From NCBI GenBank assembly GCA_963693085.1, contig OY856409.1, forward strand, positions 300,343,558 to 300,407,557: DNA of 64,000 nucleotides, read 5' to 3'. Positions within the stretch are counted from its first letter, which is position 1. Each line of letters opens with the position of its first letter. Source of the DNA: Alisma plantago-aquatica. Its lineage: Eukaryota; Streptophyta; Magnoliopsida; Alismatales; Alismataceae. Of this stretch, positions 1 to 12,018 are shown piece after piece. The notes below the pieces were generated by a model. It saw only the letters and a program-made list of their open reading frames with translations. It was not told the DNA's origin and did not search any database. Made by a program: the position numbers and the translations under genes.

Positions 1-1499
1 TATAGTCGATATATTGCATGTTTCACATCTCTTCACTGTGCTACATCTCGGATGGGATGGAATTGTCATAATATGCTATTTGATATTCCTTGCCTAACCA
101 GTAGTTGCATTGTCGTCACAACATCTCTAGTGCGTCATCAATGGTTAGAATATCTTTAAGTTCATCCATATGAACTTCTAGATCCATATAGTACCCACTT
201 CTATGTTCATAACACCAATATACTTAGATTCTATTGTAGAATTGGATTAGTGGTCTATAGTTCGGAACCCTTCCAACTCATAACTCTTTTCTTAGAGTTA
301 AATACATTTTATACTACAATCACTTCCTATCATTTTCAAAAGCTTGCATCAGTGTAACCCTTTTCAACCAACACTTCCTTGTTGTGATAGTGCATCAACT
401 GATCCTTTAGTAGTACTAATGGATGTTTTCTATGGTATTCTAATGAACTTCATTGAGTGTAACTAAAATCATCTTGTCATGTCCAATACATACAAGACTA
501 TGGGATGAGTACTTTATATAGCATACATGATAGATCCAATTTCTGGCATCTTACTCATATTTTTCCATTCTTCATAAGAATCAGAACATAGGGTTTTTGA
601 GAGAAAAATCCCATGAATAATTGTTAGGTTCTCTCTCATTTAATCCTTCATGCTGAACTCTTTCAACATCTTGCTATTGTATGCGCTCATACTTAGGTTA
701 TAAAACTTTCCATAACTATGTTATATGGATCTCCATTCCTATCACATATGATGTTTAACATAATCCTTCATTGCTGAAGGTGTTTTCCATGCCAAGTCTC
801 AATACTTACAGTTTTGAGGGGTTATTCCCCATCCATATGTGGAATATTCATATATGCTCCCACTAAATCTTTTGTAATCACATATTTCATCTTTTATCTT
901 GGCTCTAGCCAAACTCTTCGACTATCTTGTCAATTCAAAGAATCCCATCTCTGAGATTATTGTTTCAATCTTAAGATTGACCGTTGTAGATTATAGACTT
1001 TATTTGCATTAATGAAGTTATAAGACCTTTAGACTGTGCCACGTACACACCCTCACATTTATTCCTAATAAGGAATGTGGTTTTATTCTTCATATTCTAA
1101 CTCTCATAGTCTATGTAAACCACAATAACAAGCATGACAATTGGAAAGAGGAATTTTATTATGCTCAACCATTTGAACTTTTTTGAAAGACTTTATAACC
1201 AATATGTCCTTTTAGGTTACCATGTTGATATTTATCTTGAAAACTCGATTGCACCCTATGGGTTTTACCCCTTTAGGTGGTTCTAGCATGGTCATACCTT
1301 GTTAGTGTACATGGACTCCATAATGGCCCTCAAGCCATTTCTCAGATTGTAATTCTCAATAGCTTCTAGTTGATTTGTTGGCTCATCATCTTATGACCAA
1401 CATATATGAGTTGTTGGATTCACAATCTTTCAATCTCATATGTGTTCTACTAGAACTATGAGGTTCTGTGTTACTTAAGGAACTTGAGATTCCACTACT
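1..1499 (-). pseudogene. Ty1/copia pol remnant H1 (RT to RNase H)
   Basis: Degenerate copia-type pol read on the minus strand. It parallels the H2 remnant at an offset of about 2.73 kb: bases 1-1495 match 2729-4230 along their length. The reverse-transcriptase entry region (a degraded form of the usual PPEGVKPIG block) lies near 1250-1330, and the FSGS/LYVDD-like region near 850. No frame is open for more than a short distance. Similarity to H2 stops at about 1496, where the H2 LTR begins, so H1 looks like the older copy into which H2 inserted. The left end runs off the window, so LTRs and target duplication cannot be assessed. Confidence 0.75.
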
Positions 1500-2604
1500 T
1501 GAATCGGTCAGTTCACTATCTGGTCAGTCAATTATTCAACCAATACTATTTAAATTGAATCCCTAAATCTTTACAAATCAAGTTTAAACCTTACATTCAT
1601 GAATGAACTCCTATTCCAAGTGTATCATGTGTGTGTGACCTTATAGGTTCCAAGTTACATTGGTAGTGAATGTCCATAACCATCCGATGATAGCACAAGT
1701 AAAGAGCAGTGTCTAGCAACACATCATTGCTACCCAAGTAATCCATAAAGTTGGAGAACAACTTCGACCTACAACTTGTGATTGGTGTTACAATGATTGT
1801 ATAATTCTTTTTTCACTGATATCTGGATTGTACTCAAGGCATGTAATAATCATCCTCTCAATGTTCAATCCAGACCATGTGAGATATATGTGACCTCAAT
1901 ATCATATATTTATTCACATGTGCATGGGCATGCCTTTGTCAGTCTCACTTATCAAGTGACCCAGATATCAAACTCCAGTAGGAGGGACAAATCTCGTCTA
2001 AATCACTCATAGTCATCCCCATATGTCACAATGCATTCAATCATCACCTTTATTACAACCCTTATTCAAGGTCACGATAGATGATGTCAAAGTACATTGA
2101 ACGACATGTGATGAGTGTAGTGATTTTAGGTCAAAGAACCACAATCACCATCTTCACTACGAGAGATAATTATAACCACCAATTATGGTATCTATGTGTC
2201 ACTCTCAAGGTGGGTCTATCTGATACACTATTATCTAATAAGTATATATGTGTTTAGTTTGATATCACATATCATTACTGATGAGATTGTATCATCAACC
2301 AAAACAAACTCTAGTCTTATGTGTCATTGTTGTTTGTTAGCCTTCCACAATTAAATCTGACTAGGGACATAACAAGAATGTACATAATCTTGACATCCAT
2401 ATGATCTCATTGTACAGATCATCAACCCAAAGACACACATCATTACGTAATGTCATTCTTTAGACATTCATTATGTCTCATCATTATCTCATAACAGATT
2501 GAAATAGAACAAATTAGAAGATTGCCTTTATATTTATCAAATCCTTTATAATATATTCCATCACAATCATCATATGACTGGCTCTCTGGGCATACACCCC
2601 AACA
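1500..2604 (-). repeat. 3' LTR of copia element H2
   Basis: On the minus strand this segment starts TGTTGGGGTGTATGCCC, a typical copia LTR start. It sits just after a degraded polypurine tract that follows the H2 RNase H. Its far end is placed at the TG/CA pair where homology between H1 and H2 breaks off. No coding potential is seen. The start is firm, because PPT and LTR start are adjacent; the other end could be off by a few bases because no second LTR is available for comparison. Confidence 0.75.
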
Positions 2605-2617
2605 AAATACCACTTGT
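2605..2617 (-). other. Degraded polypurine tract of H2
   Basis: On the minus strand it reads CAAGTGGTATTTTG directly before TGTTGGGG. Copia elements commonly have AAGTGGGAGATTG at this place, so this is the plus-strand primer site with several purine-to-pyrimidine changes. Confidence 0.6.
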
Positions 2618-4540
2618 ACTTAGAGCCAATCATCTAGTAATCTCATTCTTAGTTAGCTAAACATGTCCATCATGTTTCTACTGCACAAGTGCTAATCCAA
2701 TGGGTTAACGACATTTGGCCTTCAGTCTTTATATTGCATGATCCATGTCTCTTTGCTGTTCACCATTTCATATGAGATGGAATTGCCGATATGATATCTC
2801 ATATTCTGTGCCTAACCAATAGCTCCATTGTTGTCATAGTATTTTTACTATGTGATCAATGGTTGGACCATCCATAAGTTCATCTATGTGAACTTCTAGA
2901 TCCTTACAATATTGCCTCATGTGTTCATAACACCAGGATACTTGGCTTCTGTTATAGAATTTAAATAATGGTCTGTTGTTCAGAACCTTTCCAACTTGTA
3001 AATCTTCTTTCAAGATTAAACATAATTTACATTGAGATCACTCTTTGTAATTTTGGTATCTTACATTAATGTCACTCTTTATATCAAACTCTTTCTTAAT
3101 GCCAAATTCAGGGGACTAATCCTTAGTGCTTCACAAGTATTAATGGATGTCCTTTGTAGCATTCTAATCAACTTCATTGGAATATAACTAATATCATCTT
3201 CTCATGTCCATCACATACAAGATTATGGGACAAGTATATTATATTTCATACATAATTGATCCAATTGCAAGTCATATAGTATCTTACTCATGTCATTCAA
3301 TTCTTCATAATAATTGGAATATAGGGTTGTTGAGAGACTAATCCCATGTACCATGGACAAATTCTCTCTCATTGAATCCTTCATGATGAACCCTTTCAAA
3401 ATCTTGTCAATATATGTGCTCATACTTAGGTCAAGAAAATTTCCAAAACTATCTCTATAGATCTCAATTCCTATAACATAGTATGTTTCACTTAAAATGA
3501 TTCATCCTGAAGGTGTTTTCCATGCCAGGGTTTCAATACATACAATATTAGAATGTTACTTCCATAAAGTGTGGAATAAATATATGCTCCCACTAAATAT
3601 TTTGTAATCACATATTTCCTCTTTTATCTTGACTAAAGTCAAACTCTTTGATTATCTTATCAAATTAAAGATTCCAGTTTTGAGATGAATGTTTCAACCT
3701 CTATATTGAACATTGTAGTTTATAGGCCTCATTTGCATTAATGAAAATAAAACCTTTAGGATGTATCACGTACACATCCTCTCAAATATTCCCTTTAAGG
3801 AATGTGGTTTTAATCTTCAAATGCCAAATCTCATGGTATATATAAGCCGCAATCAATAAGAATGATAATTGGTGAAGGAATTTCATCATGTTCAACGCCT
3901 TGAATTGATTTGAAAACCTTTGGTGCTAATTTATCCACATTGGTCTTCCCTTTTGAAAAACCAACTGTACCTTATGGGTTTTACCCCTTTTGGTGGTACC
4001 GCCAAGGTCATACCTTATTGGTGTTCATGGACTCCATTTTAGATATAATGGCCTCACGCCATTTCTTAGACTCTGGTCCCTCAACAATCTCTAGTTGATT
4101 GTTTGCTCATAATCTTATGACCAACTCACCATCATATTGAGTTATAAGATATCATAATCTTTCAAGCTCATGGCGTGTTCTACTAGAACTATGAGTCTTG
4201 TGCCACATAAGGAACTTGAGATTCCACAACAATTTGTGATTCAGCTAATTCCCTTTGTACCTCCTTAGGTTCAATGCTTGTTGATCTCAAACTTTTTGAG
4301 TTCTACTTTACTCCCACTGATTCCATTGGAACTCAGTTATCCTAGTAACAAACACTTTTTTTGTCAAATTATGATTAAAGGTAGTATTCAACAAACTATG
4401 ATTTTATGATTTGTGTATAAACCTTTTCAAGAAACTACTTCCTTTATATAAGTTTAAATCCTTAAGACATATTAGGACATTTCCCATGCCATATCACATA
4501 TGGTGTCTTTCAGACCATTTCAGATGGTACATTGTTTTAG
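2618..4540 (-). pseudogene. Ty1/copia pol remnant H2 (integrase C-end, RT, RNase H)
   Basis: Read on the minus strand from 4540 downward. A KTPYxIWHGKxPNMS-type block at about 4450-4530 marks the integrase C-terminal part. RT begins near 4100 with a REAI..KMESMNTNKV-like stretch and the PPKGVKPI block. The FSGS block before the degraded YVDD motif lies near 3560-3590. A 66-codon open stretch at 3223-3423 holds the YIDKIL...HGISLS block. RNase H follows with a SWKGS.QQTI..STTEAKY-like stretch near 2900-3000. Many stops and frameshifts make it non-functional. The integrase-RT-RNase H order is diagnostic of copia. The upstream half was cut off by insertion of element F at 4541. Confidence 0.85.
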
Positions 4541-6224
4541 TGTAATGCTGATAATATCCAATTTTGTGGATATTTGAGTGCCTATTTTATCCTCATTTTA
4601 TCATCTATATTATGTTTTATCTAGATAGTTCTAATCATTTTAACAAGTTATGATGTAGCTACCTAAACTCACCCCTCTTTCTATTTTGCACAAAATACAC
4701 ATCTTAGCAGTATACATGACTAAAACCAAGTGATTGCCAAGGTTCTAAATCTTTAGCGACCAATGGAACTTTCATCGAGTCAAACAATCACTGATCTTGC
4801 ATTTCTTGGAGACCACTAGACTTCATGACGATTAGAGATTAATGGGCTCTGTGCCATCTCTGCGATCAATGATCTCAATGCCCCTATGACCGAAGGACAA
4901 GTCACCTTAGGGACCAATGATGATCACCTCTTCAGCGATCACTCTCATCGACCATTCTCAACAACCAAAAGAGCTGAGAATTCTCTATGGTCATCACACT
5001 TTGGTGACCATCGAATCTCACAACGTTGGTGACCGATGAAGGTTCTCCATCTCAATGACTGATGGGGTTTAAGTCGATTACCACCACATATAAATAGAGA
5101 CCCACTTCATCCATGAAGGAGGTCACGACATTCAAGAGATGGTGAAGTGATGTTGCATTCCAGAGCCATCCATTAGTCTTTGATCTTTAAAGATGAGAGT
5201 AGAGATCATAGAGAAGATTCACGCCATCACCATCTCCATTGGCCTATTCTTTGAAAGAAGGAATAACCGCTCCCCTGCTCCCACTCTAGATCTAGATCTA
5301 AAGGAGATATGCACCAGTCTTGGTCATTGTGTCACAGTTGGTGTATCATCCTTCTTCTCCTCTATATTTGTTCATCTATCTCATCTATTTCATTCTATTT
5401 CATTGTTCTCTATCATGTCTCATTATACTTGTAAATCCATAGCGCTACTCGCTACCATGAGTGGCTAAACATCTTTCTTGGGTTGGGAGTAGCTACTAAG
5501 GATCTCCTAATATGTAAATACTTATATCCAATGAATATATGCTCTTGGCAAGGATTATCTCCACACTCTTGTTCTTAATTCTTCACTTCTATGACTAGCT
5601 ACCATTAAGTGATGTTTGATTGTTAGTGCCTCGAAAGAGCAGTGCTAATCTTATCTGTGTTATGAAGTTGCATGAATGCATGAGAATGTTGGAATGCTTT
5701 AATTTAATGTCATATGGGTACATTTGTGATTGGTTGTTGGCATCTAGAGAGAGACAAACTTATAATCTAGATATATCCTAAGATTGAGAGAGGAGGGTAT
5801 AAACATATATGATGATTTCTTGTAATCTTGCTAAGGGTATAAAATGGGTGTGATTATTGCATGTTTGTGAGAGATCTTAGTTGGTGAAATCCGATCCAAG
5901 TTCCCATCCATCCTTGTTACATCACCAGTTGTTTTCTTACTTTGTTTACTTATTGTTATCTTGATTTGTTTTACTTGTTTTGATTTATTGTTGGTTGAAG
6001 TAACATCATTCCTTAATTAATACCAAACTTGATATATTCTCTTGGCTGGTGTAACTGAGCCCATATTCTATGTTCTTAGCACTTGTTACCCTTATCCATG
6101 TGGATCATCCCCAATTTACTACATTAGACTCCATATAATAATTGTGGGGGCCTGAGTGTTGGGTTACAAATTTGAGAGTCCGACTACTCTAGATTCGCTC
6201 CTTTTTGGATGTGTGATTTACTCA
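4541..6224 (+). repeat. 5' LTR of gypsy element F
   Basis: A degenerate LTR followed after 6 bases by a tRNA-Asp-type primer site. It starts near TGTAATGCTGATA and ends TTTACTCA. It resembles the LTRs of A and D in layout: a region of short dispersed motifs (GACCAATGA, GATCACC, GGTGACC; about 4740-5060), a TATA box, then the conserved GTGGCTA...GGAGTAGCTAC leader motif at 5461-5496. A 91-codon open frame inside (5193-5468) is not recognisable. The partner 3' LTR is not in the window, so the left boundary is approximate. Confidence 0.7.
5089..5097 (+). promoter_or_regulatory. TATA box in F LTR
   Basis: TATAAATAG lies in the middle of the LTR, downstream of the motif-rich U3-like part. The same nonamer occupies the equivalent place in the LTRs of B and G. 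Confidence 0.6.
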
Positions 6225-6230
6225 AATTTT

Positions 6231-6248
6231 TGGCTCCATTGCTGGGGA
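6231..6248 (+). other. Primer binding site of F (tRNA-Asp type, degraded)
   Basis: TGGCTCCATTGCTGGGGA matches the 3' end complement of plant tRNA-Asp (TGGCGCCGTTGCCGGGGA) at 15 of 18 positions. It lies 6 bases after the LTR end. Confidence 0.75.
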
Positions 6249-6592
6249 CAAGGCAATCGATACTATTAATAGCCTGAATCTACTGACCACACACCTGTGT
6301 CTCAAGTCCAGTGATAGACTTGACCGCACAATCTTTAATCCACTATCTCCAACTATCTCAAATACTTCATTTAACACATCCATTTTCTAACTCCATCGTG
6401 CAAACTATTTTAGCTAGTCTCAAGGAAAGTGGATAACAAATTCAACAACCCTTTTTTGAGCAACATGCCGCCTTATAGGGGATGACATCAGGGAGGAGGC
6501 AGAACCCCAAAGTTGAGCAATATCGACCCTCACCTAAAACTAAATCAGAATATGAGGAGTACCACTCTGACGAGGTAGCACGTCAAGACCAA
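6249..6592 (+). pseudogene. F leader and 5' end of gag
   Basis: A leader of about 210 bases follows the primer site; a possible gag start codon lies at 6465. A stop and a frame change occur within 40 codons. The last part reads EYHSDEVARQDQ and stays in frame across the insertion of A: joining 6592 to 39501 continues it as PHDIPIRNSEECEFRSYK. This continuity supports one gag gene split by A. Confidence 0.6.
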
Positions 6593-8028
6593 TGATGCAT
6601 TATATATTTTTTGTTTTCACAGGCTATATATTATTGATTTTTGTACACTATTTATTAATTTTTATATTAATTTGTGAAATATTTACTATCATTATCCTGT
6701 TATACTTAATTACATCAAATGAATGTAATTTTAATGTTTCCAAATGGTTTAATAAATTTCAAGACTACACAACTACGTACTACTAACTTTATTGTCAGTT
6801 GTACTGGCACTTGTTCACTATGGAGTATATGGAAATAAAGAAGAATCAGTAGGACCGACCCAAAAGTTGATACTACTAAAAACATCACAACAAAGACTTA
6901 GTAATTCTCAAAGAAATCCTGATACTACCAACCATCAACTCGGTAGTACTGATAACTTAGTAGGTGATCACAACTATCGAAGCCGTCAGAAGTACCGACA
7001 CGGTGGGGTCAGGAAGATCTAGAAATTAAGTCTAATCCAACAATTGGAAATTAAGGACACCCTATATCACTTCCATGACTTATGGGGATTATGGACAAGC
7101 CTAACTATCTCATTCTATTCTATTAGACGACAACTGAGAGAAAGGAGAGGAGAAATATGAGAAGAATGTCACGTTTCGAGAGATTCAGCCACTTCCATTG
7201 GATGGGTTTGTAGATGGAAGGTAGCAAATCATCATGTTTGCTAGAGGGGATCATCCATGTCATCTTCTCTAGGGGTTCTATTAGTTTTCTAAATGTTACC
7301 CATGTTTTTATTCTTCTTCTCTCCCATGTACTTGACAATGGAAACCATGTGGGGCTAAACCCCTTGTTCCTTAGGACTCGAGAGTAGTTCAGTTATGCAT
7401 TGTAATTGACTTTTATGCACCAATATATCAATTTCTCTTAATTTCTATACTATTTATATGAGATTGTCATGAACTATCCATGCTTGATCACCATAGGTAG
7501 TTAGTTAGACCTTTAATTTCTTTGTAAAAGGGAATTAATGGTTGGAAAATTAATAGAAATACATGTTTCGTATCACCCTTTGAGAAGATGGCTTACGAAT
7601 GTGAAGAGATTACCCAGAGTTTTTGATCAAGCACCTAACTAATAACACAATTGGTATGAGAGTGGGATTGGTATTAGGAAAGGTAGTAAATTACACCGTG
7701 AGGGCGAATAATTCTTGCTACAAGTCTCTTAGTCCAGGGTTAGGAGAAATATATATTAATGTTATGATGTTAATTGCAATTTTAACCAAGGTGAAACCAT
7801 AATCCTAAGGAATTCACTCCAATTGAGATCAATAATGAGTAATTTTATATTTATTTTCTTCTTTAGAGAATTAAGCCTTTAATCAAGTTTTCATCAGCCT
7901 AGCTGATCACATTACAATTAGTAGTAGTTTCTAGATTAACATCTCCCTGAGTTTGACATCGAGGTCTCTTAAGGCCTAGATTACATTGATACCTACACTT
8001 GTGTTTGACGTGTAGTTTACTCATATCA
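6593..8028 (+). repeat. 5' LTR of element A
   Basis: Starts TGATGCATTATAT and ends ATATCA, 6 bases before the primer site. The 6770-7010 part has scattered GGTAGTAC / GATACTACC motifs, as in the A spacer before ORF2. A GGGGCTAAACCCC leader motif lies at 7351-7363 with its pairing partner TAGTTC at 7385-7390. No clear TATA box was found. Open frames inside (6592-6786, 6792-7022, 7999-8268) are not credible genes. Confidence 0.9.
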
Positions 8029-8034
8029 AGTTTT

Positions 8035-8052
8035 TGGCACTATTTTTGGGGA
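8035..8052 (+). other. Primer binding site of A (tRNA-Asp type, decayed)
   Basis: TGGCACTATTTTTGGGGA aligns with the tRNA-Asp complement at 12 of 18 positions. Most differences are G-to-A or C-to-T, as expected from decay of methylated cytosines. Confidence 0.7.
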
Positions 8053-8207
8053 AATAAAAAATCCAAAAATATGAGTGTTGTGATCAGCCACCTAGGCAAC
8101 ACCTTTTATTTTTATTTTTATTGTTTTAAAGTTGAATTTCAAATATCATTTAGTCAATCATTAGTAATCGTTCTCACATTGTATTCAACAATTTCAGGTA
8201 CTAGTGC

Positions 8208-9366
8208 ATGGTGCACACTAGAGCTCATGACTATGGAGAGTCATCTCCACAGGGCTTTAGCTAGGTAAAGCTGTTACGCCAAGGAAGAGAGTTTGATAAC
8301 TCAACGGGAAGGCTGATTTTAACTCCACCACCAAATACTATGACACTTTCACCAGAGGAACTAGAAGAACCAAGTTAGATGGGTGATGCAGAAGAAGAGC
8401 AGACTATTTGGGAGAATATCAAGGAGTCTTCCTCGACAACTCAGCTAAGTCCAATAAAGAGACTAATGATAAATGTGGGCAGCTATAAGATTGATCCAAG
8501 GTTGGTGGCATTGTTCAAGTCACAAGTTTTTCATGGCCATAGCACAAAAGATCCAATGACACATATAAGAAATTTTGTGGAAAGTTGTGATATGTTCAAG
8601 ATAGACAGAGTACTCAATACTGTGATCTACTTGAAAATTTTCCCATCTTCATTGGCAGACAACACCAAGTCTTTGTTCTACAATCTCCCACTTGAGTCAA
8701 TTGAGACATGGGACCAGGTGGTAGGGGAAGTTGGCCTGATTGCAAGAAATTATGTGATAAGGATGGAAGCCCTTTTGGTGGAGAGGATGAGGAGTGCATG
8801 TTTGCACATCAGAAAAATTATAGGGGAAATGACTATTCTTGGAGGAAAGACCCCAAGTTCTCTTGGAAGGACCCTAATAATTTTTAGTAGGATCCATCAC
8901 AAGCACAACTTCAAGAAAATCCACAATATCATGAGAGGGATTCTATCAAGATAGACCGCATAGAGGACATTCTTGGTAAGATGGTCAGCCAGAATGAAGT
9001 GCTCATTGGCCAGACCCAGAGGGAAGTAGAGAATCAAGGAGCACATATTCACAGTATAGAGACTCAGATCTCTCAGACTGCAACAAAGGTAGCTTCTTTG
9101 AGGAAACCTAGTTGCAGGGGTTCTCAGGGAATATTGATGTACCATATGGAAATCAACATGTCAAGGCGGTATTGCTTCACAATTACAAGAAAGTTCTTAA
9201 TGACAAATAGACTTTCCCAGAAGCAATGGATTTCACAAGTGACACAGGGCCGACAATGATTGTTGATACAACTAAGCCAGAAACTGCAATAGGGGATAAG
9301 ACAACCAAGGATGAAACTCATGAGACATAGGTGAAAAAGAAGGAGGTATTTGTCCCACCTCACTAG
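8208..9366 (+). pseudogene. gag of element A (capsid region, internally deleted)
   Basis: The start codon lies in the context ACTAGTGCATGGTG, shared with D gag (52439). The frame is soon broken by a stop. The stretch at 8379-8730 matches D gag: EEQTIWE, then YKIDP, the FHG block, DPMTHI, FVE.CDM, and the SLAD/ESIETWDQV region. Then about 0.37 kb present in D (about 52905-53277, including the CPHHG block) is missing, and the frame resumes with sequence like D near 53278-53420. The last part (8980-9150) matches the coiled-coil-like Gln-rich stretch of D at 53500-53650. Gag normally forms the particle around the RNA; this copy is dead. Confidence 0.8.
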
Positions 9367-10339
9367 ATGAAGTTGGTTACTCCAATTCTCTTCCCAAACA
9401 GTTTGAAGGCAAACAAATTGGACCGACAATTTCAGAAACTTCTAGATAGTTTCAGGAAGCTGCATGTCAACATTCCTCTAATTGATGCAATTGAGCAAAT
9501 TCCTTTGTATGACAAAATTTTGAAGGATGTAATTAATAAAAATAGGAGAATAAATAACTCTAATGTAGTGGTTTTAAGGAGTAGGCTAGTGCTTTTATCT
9601 TGGGAACTTTGCCATAAAAAAAGTAGGAGTTGGGCTGCTTTAACATATCATGTTACATCAAGAAGTCAAGATTTGGGGAGGCCTTATGTGGTTCAGGGGA
9701 AAGCATCAATATGATTCCCTTGACTACTTCAAGAAATTGGATCTTAAAGAATCCAGAAGAAACAACATGATCATAGAACTTGCAGAAAACTCAGTAGTCA
9801 GGCCATATGGTATCTATGAGGATGTTCTTCTCAAGGTGGATAAATTTGTATTTCTAGCTGATTTTTTAGTAATGGAGATGCAAGATGATCATGGAAACGA
9901 TCTACTACTAGGGACACCATTTCAAGTCACTACTGATATGATCTTAGAGATGGACAGAGGAAGATTGACACTATGGATTTAAGAAGATCACTTTAAAATC
10001 AAGATGCCAAAGTCTGCACAGATAACTGAAGAGAAGGCATAGTGCCATATGCTGCAGCAGGTTCAAGGGAAGATGTCTATTTTTCTTGGGAGGCCATTTC
10101 TAGATATGGCTCATGTTATGACACAGGTCCACAAAGGCACATTGGTTGTTGACATTTTGGAAAACACAAAGCTGATCTCACTGACAAAGTCTGTTCAGTA
10201 TCCTGATGATGAAGAGGAGGAGTATTGCCCAACAATCATAGAAGAGGAAGCTTCTTCCGCTTTTGTGCAAGCATATATACAGTTGCCTTTAGAGGCATGT
10301 ATTATGAATTTGGTTGATCACTATACCTAATTCTATTCT
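9367..10339 (+). pseudogene. Protease region of element A, with duplicated C-terminal motif
   Basis: The linker (KLHVNIPLIDAIEQIP, about 9450-9500) and retropepsin-like region match D. At the active site the Asp codon of the family's C-D-S-G-A-S motif is replaced by GGT (Gly) at 9690-9692, so catalysis would be lost even without the stops. The hydrophobic C-terminal motif appears twice: LLGTPFQ (about 9904) and FLGRPFLD (about 10083), each followed by a ...G.LT/V strand. D and G show it once at the matching place. The second copy may be a recombination footprint. Several frame changes interrupt the region. Confidence 0.7.
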
Positions 10340-11480
10340 TTGGAGGAGTGTGTCATATTTCTCAAGACACTACCGTGTTACTACACCAGACACTTTGAGG
10401 ATCTAGGGCCACCTCCTCCACCTTTGGTCCCATCTTTACCAAGTCCCCCAGATCTAGAGCTGAAGTCATTGCCATCACACTTGAAGTACATTTTCTTGGC
10501 AGCACAAGAGAAGCTTTCACTCATCATCTCAGATTCATTGAGCATTCAGGAAGAGGAGTAGCTACTTGTGGTTCTGAAAAACCACCAGGCAACATTTGGA
10601 TGGTTTGTAGAAGACATAAGGGAAATCTCCCCTCGTTTCTGTCAGCAAAAGATCAGATGGAAGAAGGATACAAGCCAATAGTTCAACCTCAATGACGTCT
10701 CAACCCCATAATTACTGAGGTAGAAAATAAGGAGGTAGTAAAACTCTTATCTGCATGTATAATATATGCTATCTCTGACTTTAACTGGGTTATTCCAACT
10801 GAGGTGGTTCCTAATAAAGGAGGGATGACGGTAACAACTAATTCAAATGATGAAATGATTTCTACTAAGTTGGTGACTGTGTGGAGAGTATGCATTGCTT
10901 GTCAACATTTGAACATTGCCACTTTGAAGGACCTTTTCCCCCTACCTTTTATTGATCAAATTCTTGAGTGGCTCACCAGCTGCTCACACTTTTGTTTTCT
11001 TGATGATTATTTCAGATGTGACCAAATTTCTATTGATCCACAAGATCAAGAGAATTAAACCTTCACTTGTCCTTATGGAACTTTCAAATGTATCATCGGA
11101 TGCCATTTTGTCTTTGCAATGCACCAGCTACCTTTCGACGATGCATGCTCACATTTTTTCCGATACGGTCAACTGATGTCTGGAGGTATTTATGGATGAT
11201 TTTCAAGTGTACATGGAATTTTTGGATGATTGCCTTGACAATCTAGATAAGGTTTTTGCAAAGATGAAAGGACACTCACCTAGTTTTGAATTGGAAAAAA
11301 TGACACATGATGGTGAGTGAGGGGATTGTGTTGGGACACAAGGTGTCCAATGAGGGAATGGAGGTTGATCCAGTAAAAATAGAAGTAATCTTCAAGCTAC
11401 CTCCACCATCATCAGTAAAGGGAGTGAGGATATTTCTAAGACATGCTGGATCTTACCTACGATTCATAAAATATTTTTTT
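10340..11480 (+). pseudogene. Reverse transcriptase of element A
   Basis: The upstream linker has LPSHLKYIFL, common in Athila-type pol. RT follows: WVIPTEVVPNKGGMTV (about 10790-10830), WRVCIACQHLN, DLFPLPFIDQ, CFLDDYF, TFTCPYGTF, then the catalytic FMDD box intact at 11189-11200 with DDFQVYM. Stops occur at 10560, 10678, about 11057 and later, with at least two frame shifts around 11160-11320. B RT (minus strand) has the same order of blocks, so family assignment is firm. It would copy the element RNA to DNA if intact. Confidence 0.85.
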
Positions 11481-12018
11481 TGAAAATCACCAAACCTCTC
11501 TCTAAGTTCTTGGAAAAGGAAGCTGAATTCAATTTTGATGAGCAATGTTTGAAGGGGTTTGAGGTGTTGAAGGAGAATCCAGTCTCCGCACCTGTTGTCT
11601 AGGCTCTAGATTGGAGCCAACCCTTTGATTTGATGTGTGATGTGTTAGATTACGTAGTAGGGGCTGTGCTAGGCCAAAATTAAAGAAAGGTTCCCGTAGT
11701 AACCTATTATGTGTCTAAAACTCTTAGTGATGCCTAGTTGAATTACACAACAACAGAAAAAAGAACTTTTGGCGGTTGTTTTTGCTTTTGAGAAATTTTG
11801 TCAATATTTGATAGGGGATAAGGTTATTATTTGGACAGATCATGCCACAATCAAATATTTGTTGCAAGAGAAGGATGCAAAGCCTAGGTTAATAAGATGG
11901 ATTTTGCTACTGTAGGAATTTGACATTGATATCAAAGACAAAGCAGGTAATGAGAATGTAATGGAAGATCACTTGTCTAGGCTTGAAAGGGTGGATGAAA
12001 AGGACATATATATATACC
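11481..12018 (+). pseudogene. RNase H of element A
   Basis: The connection domain (FNFDEQCLKGFEVLKE) is followed by the RNase H start [18 protein letters not shown] (about 11620-11680), then LNYTTTEK, a one-base shift near 11760, and [23 protein letters not shown]. It ends with a DHLSRLE block near 11975. The first and last catalytic Asp positions are visible; the Glu region is damaged by the shift. Confidence 0.8.
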
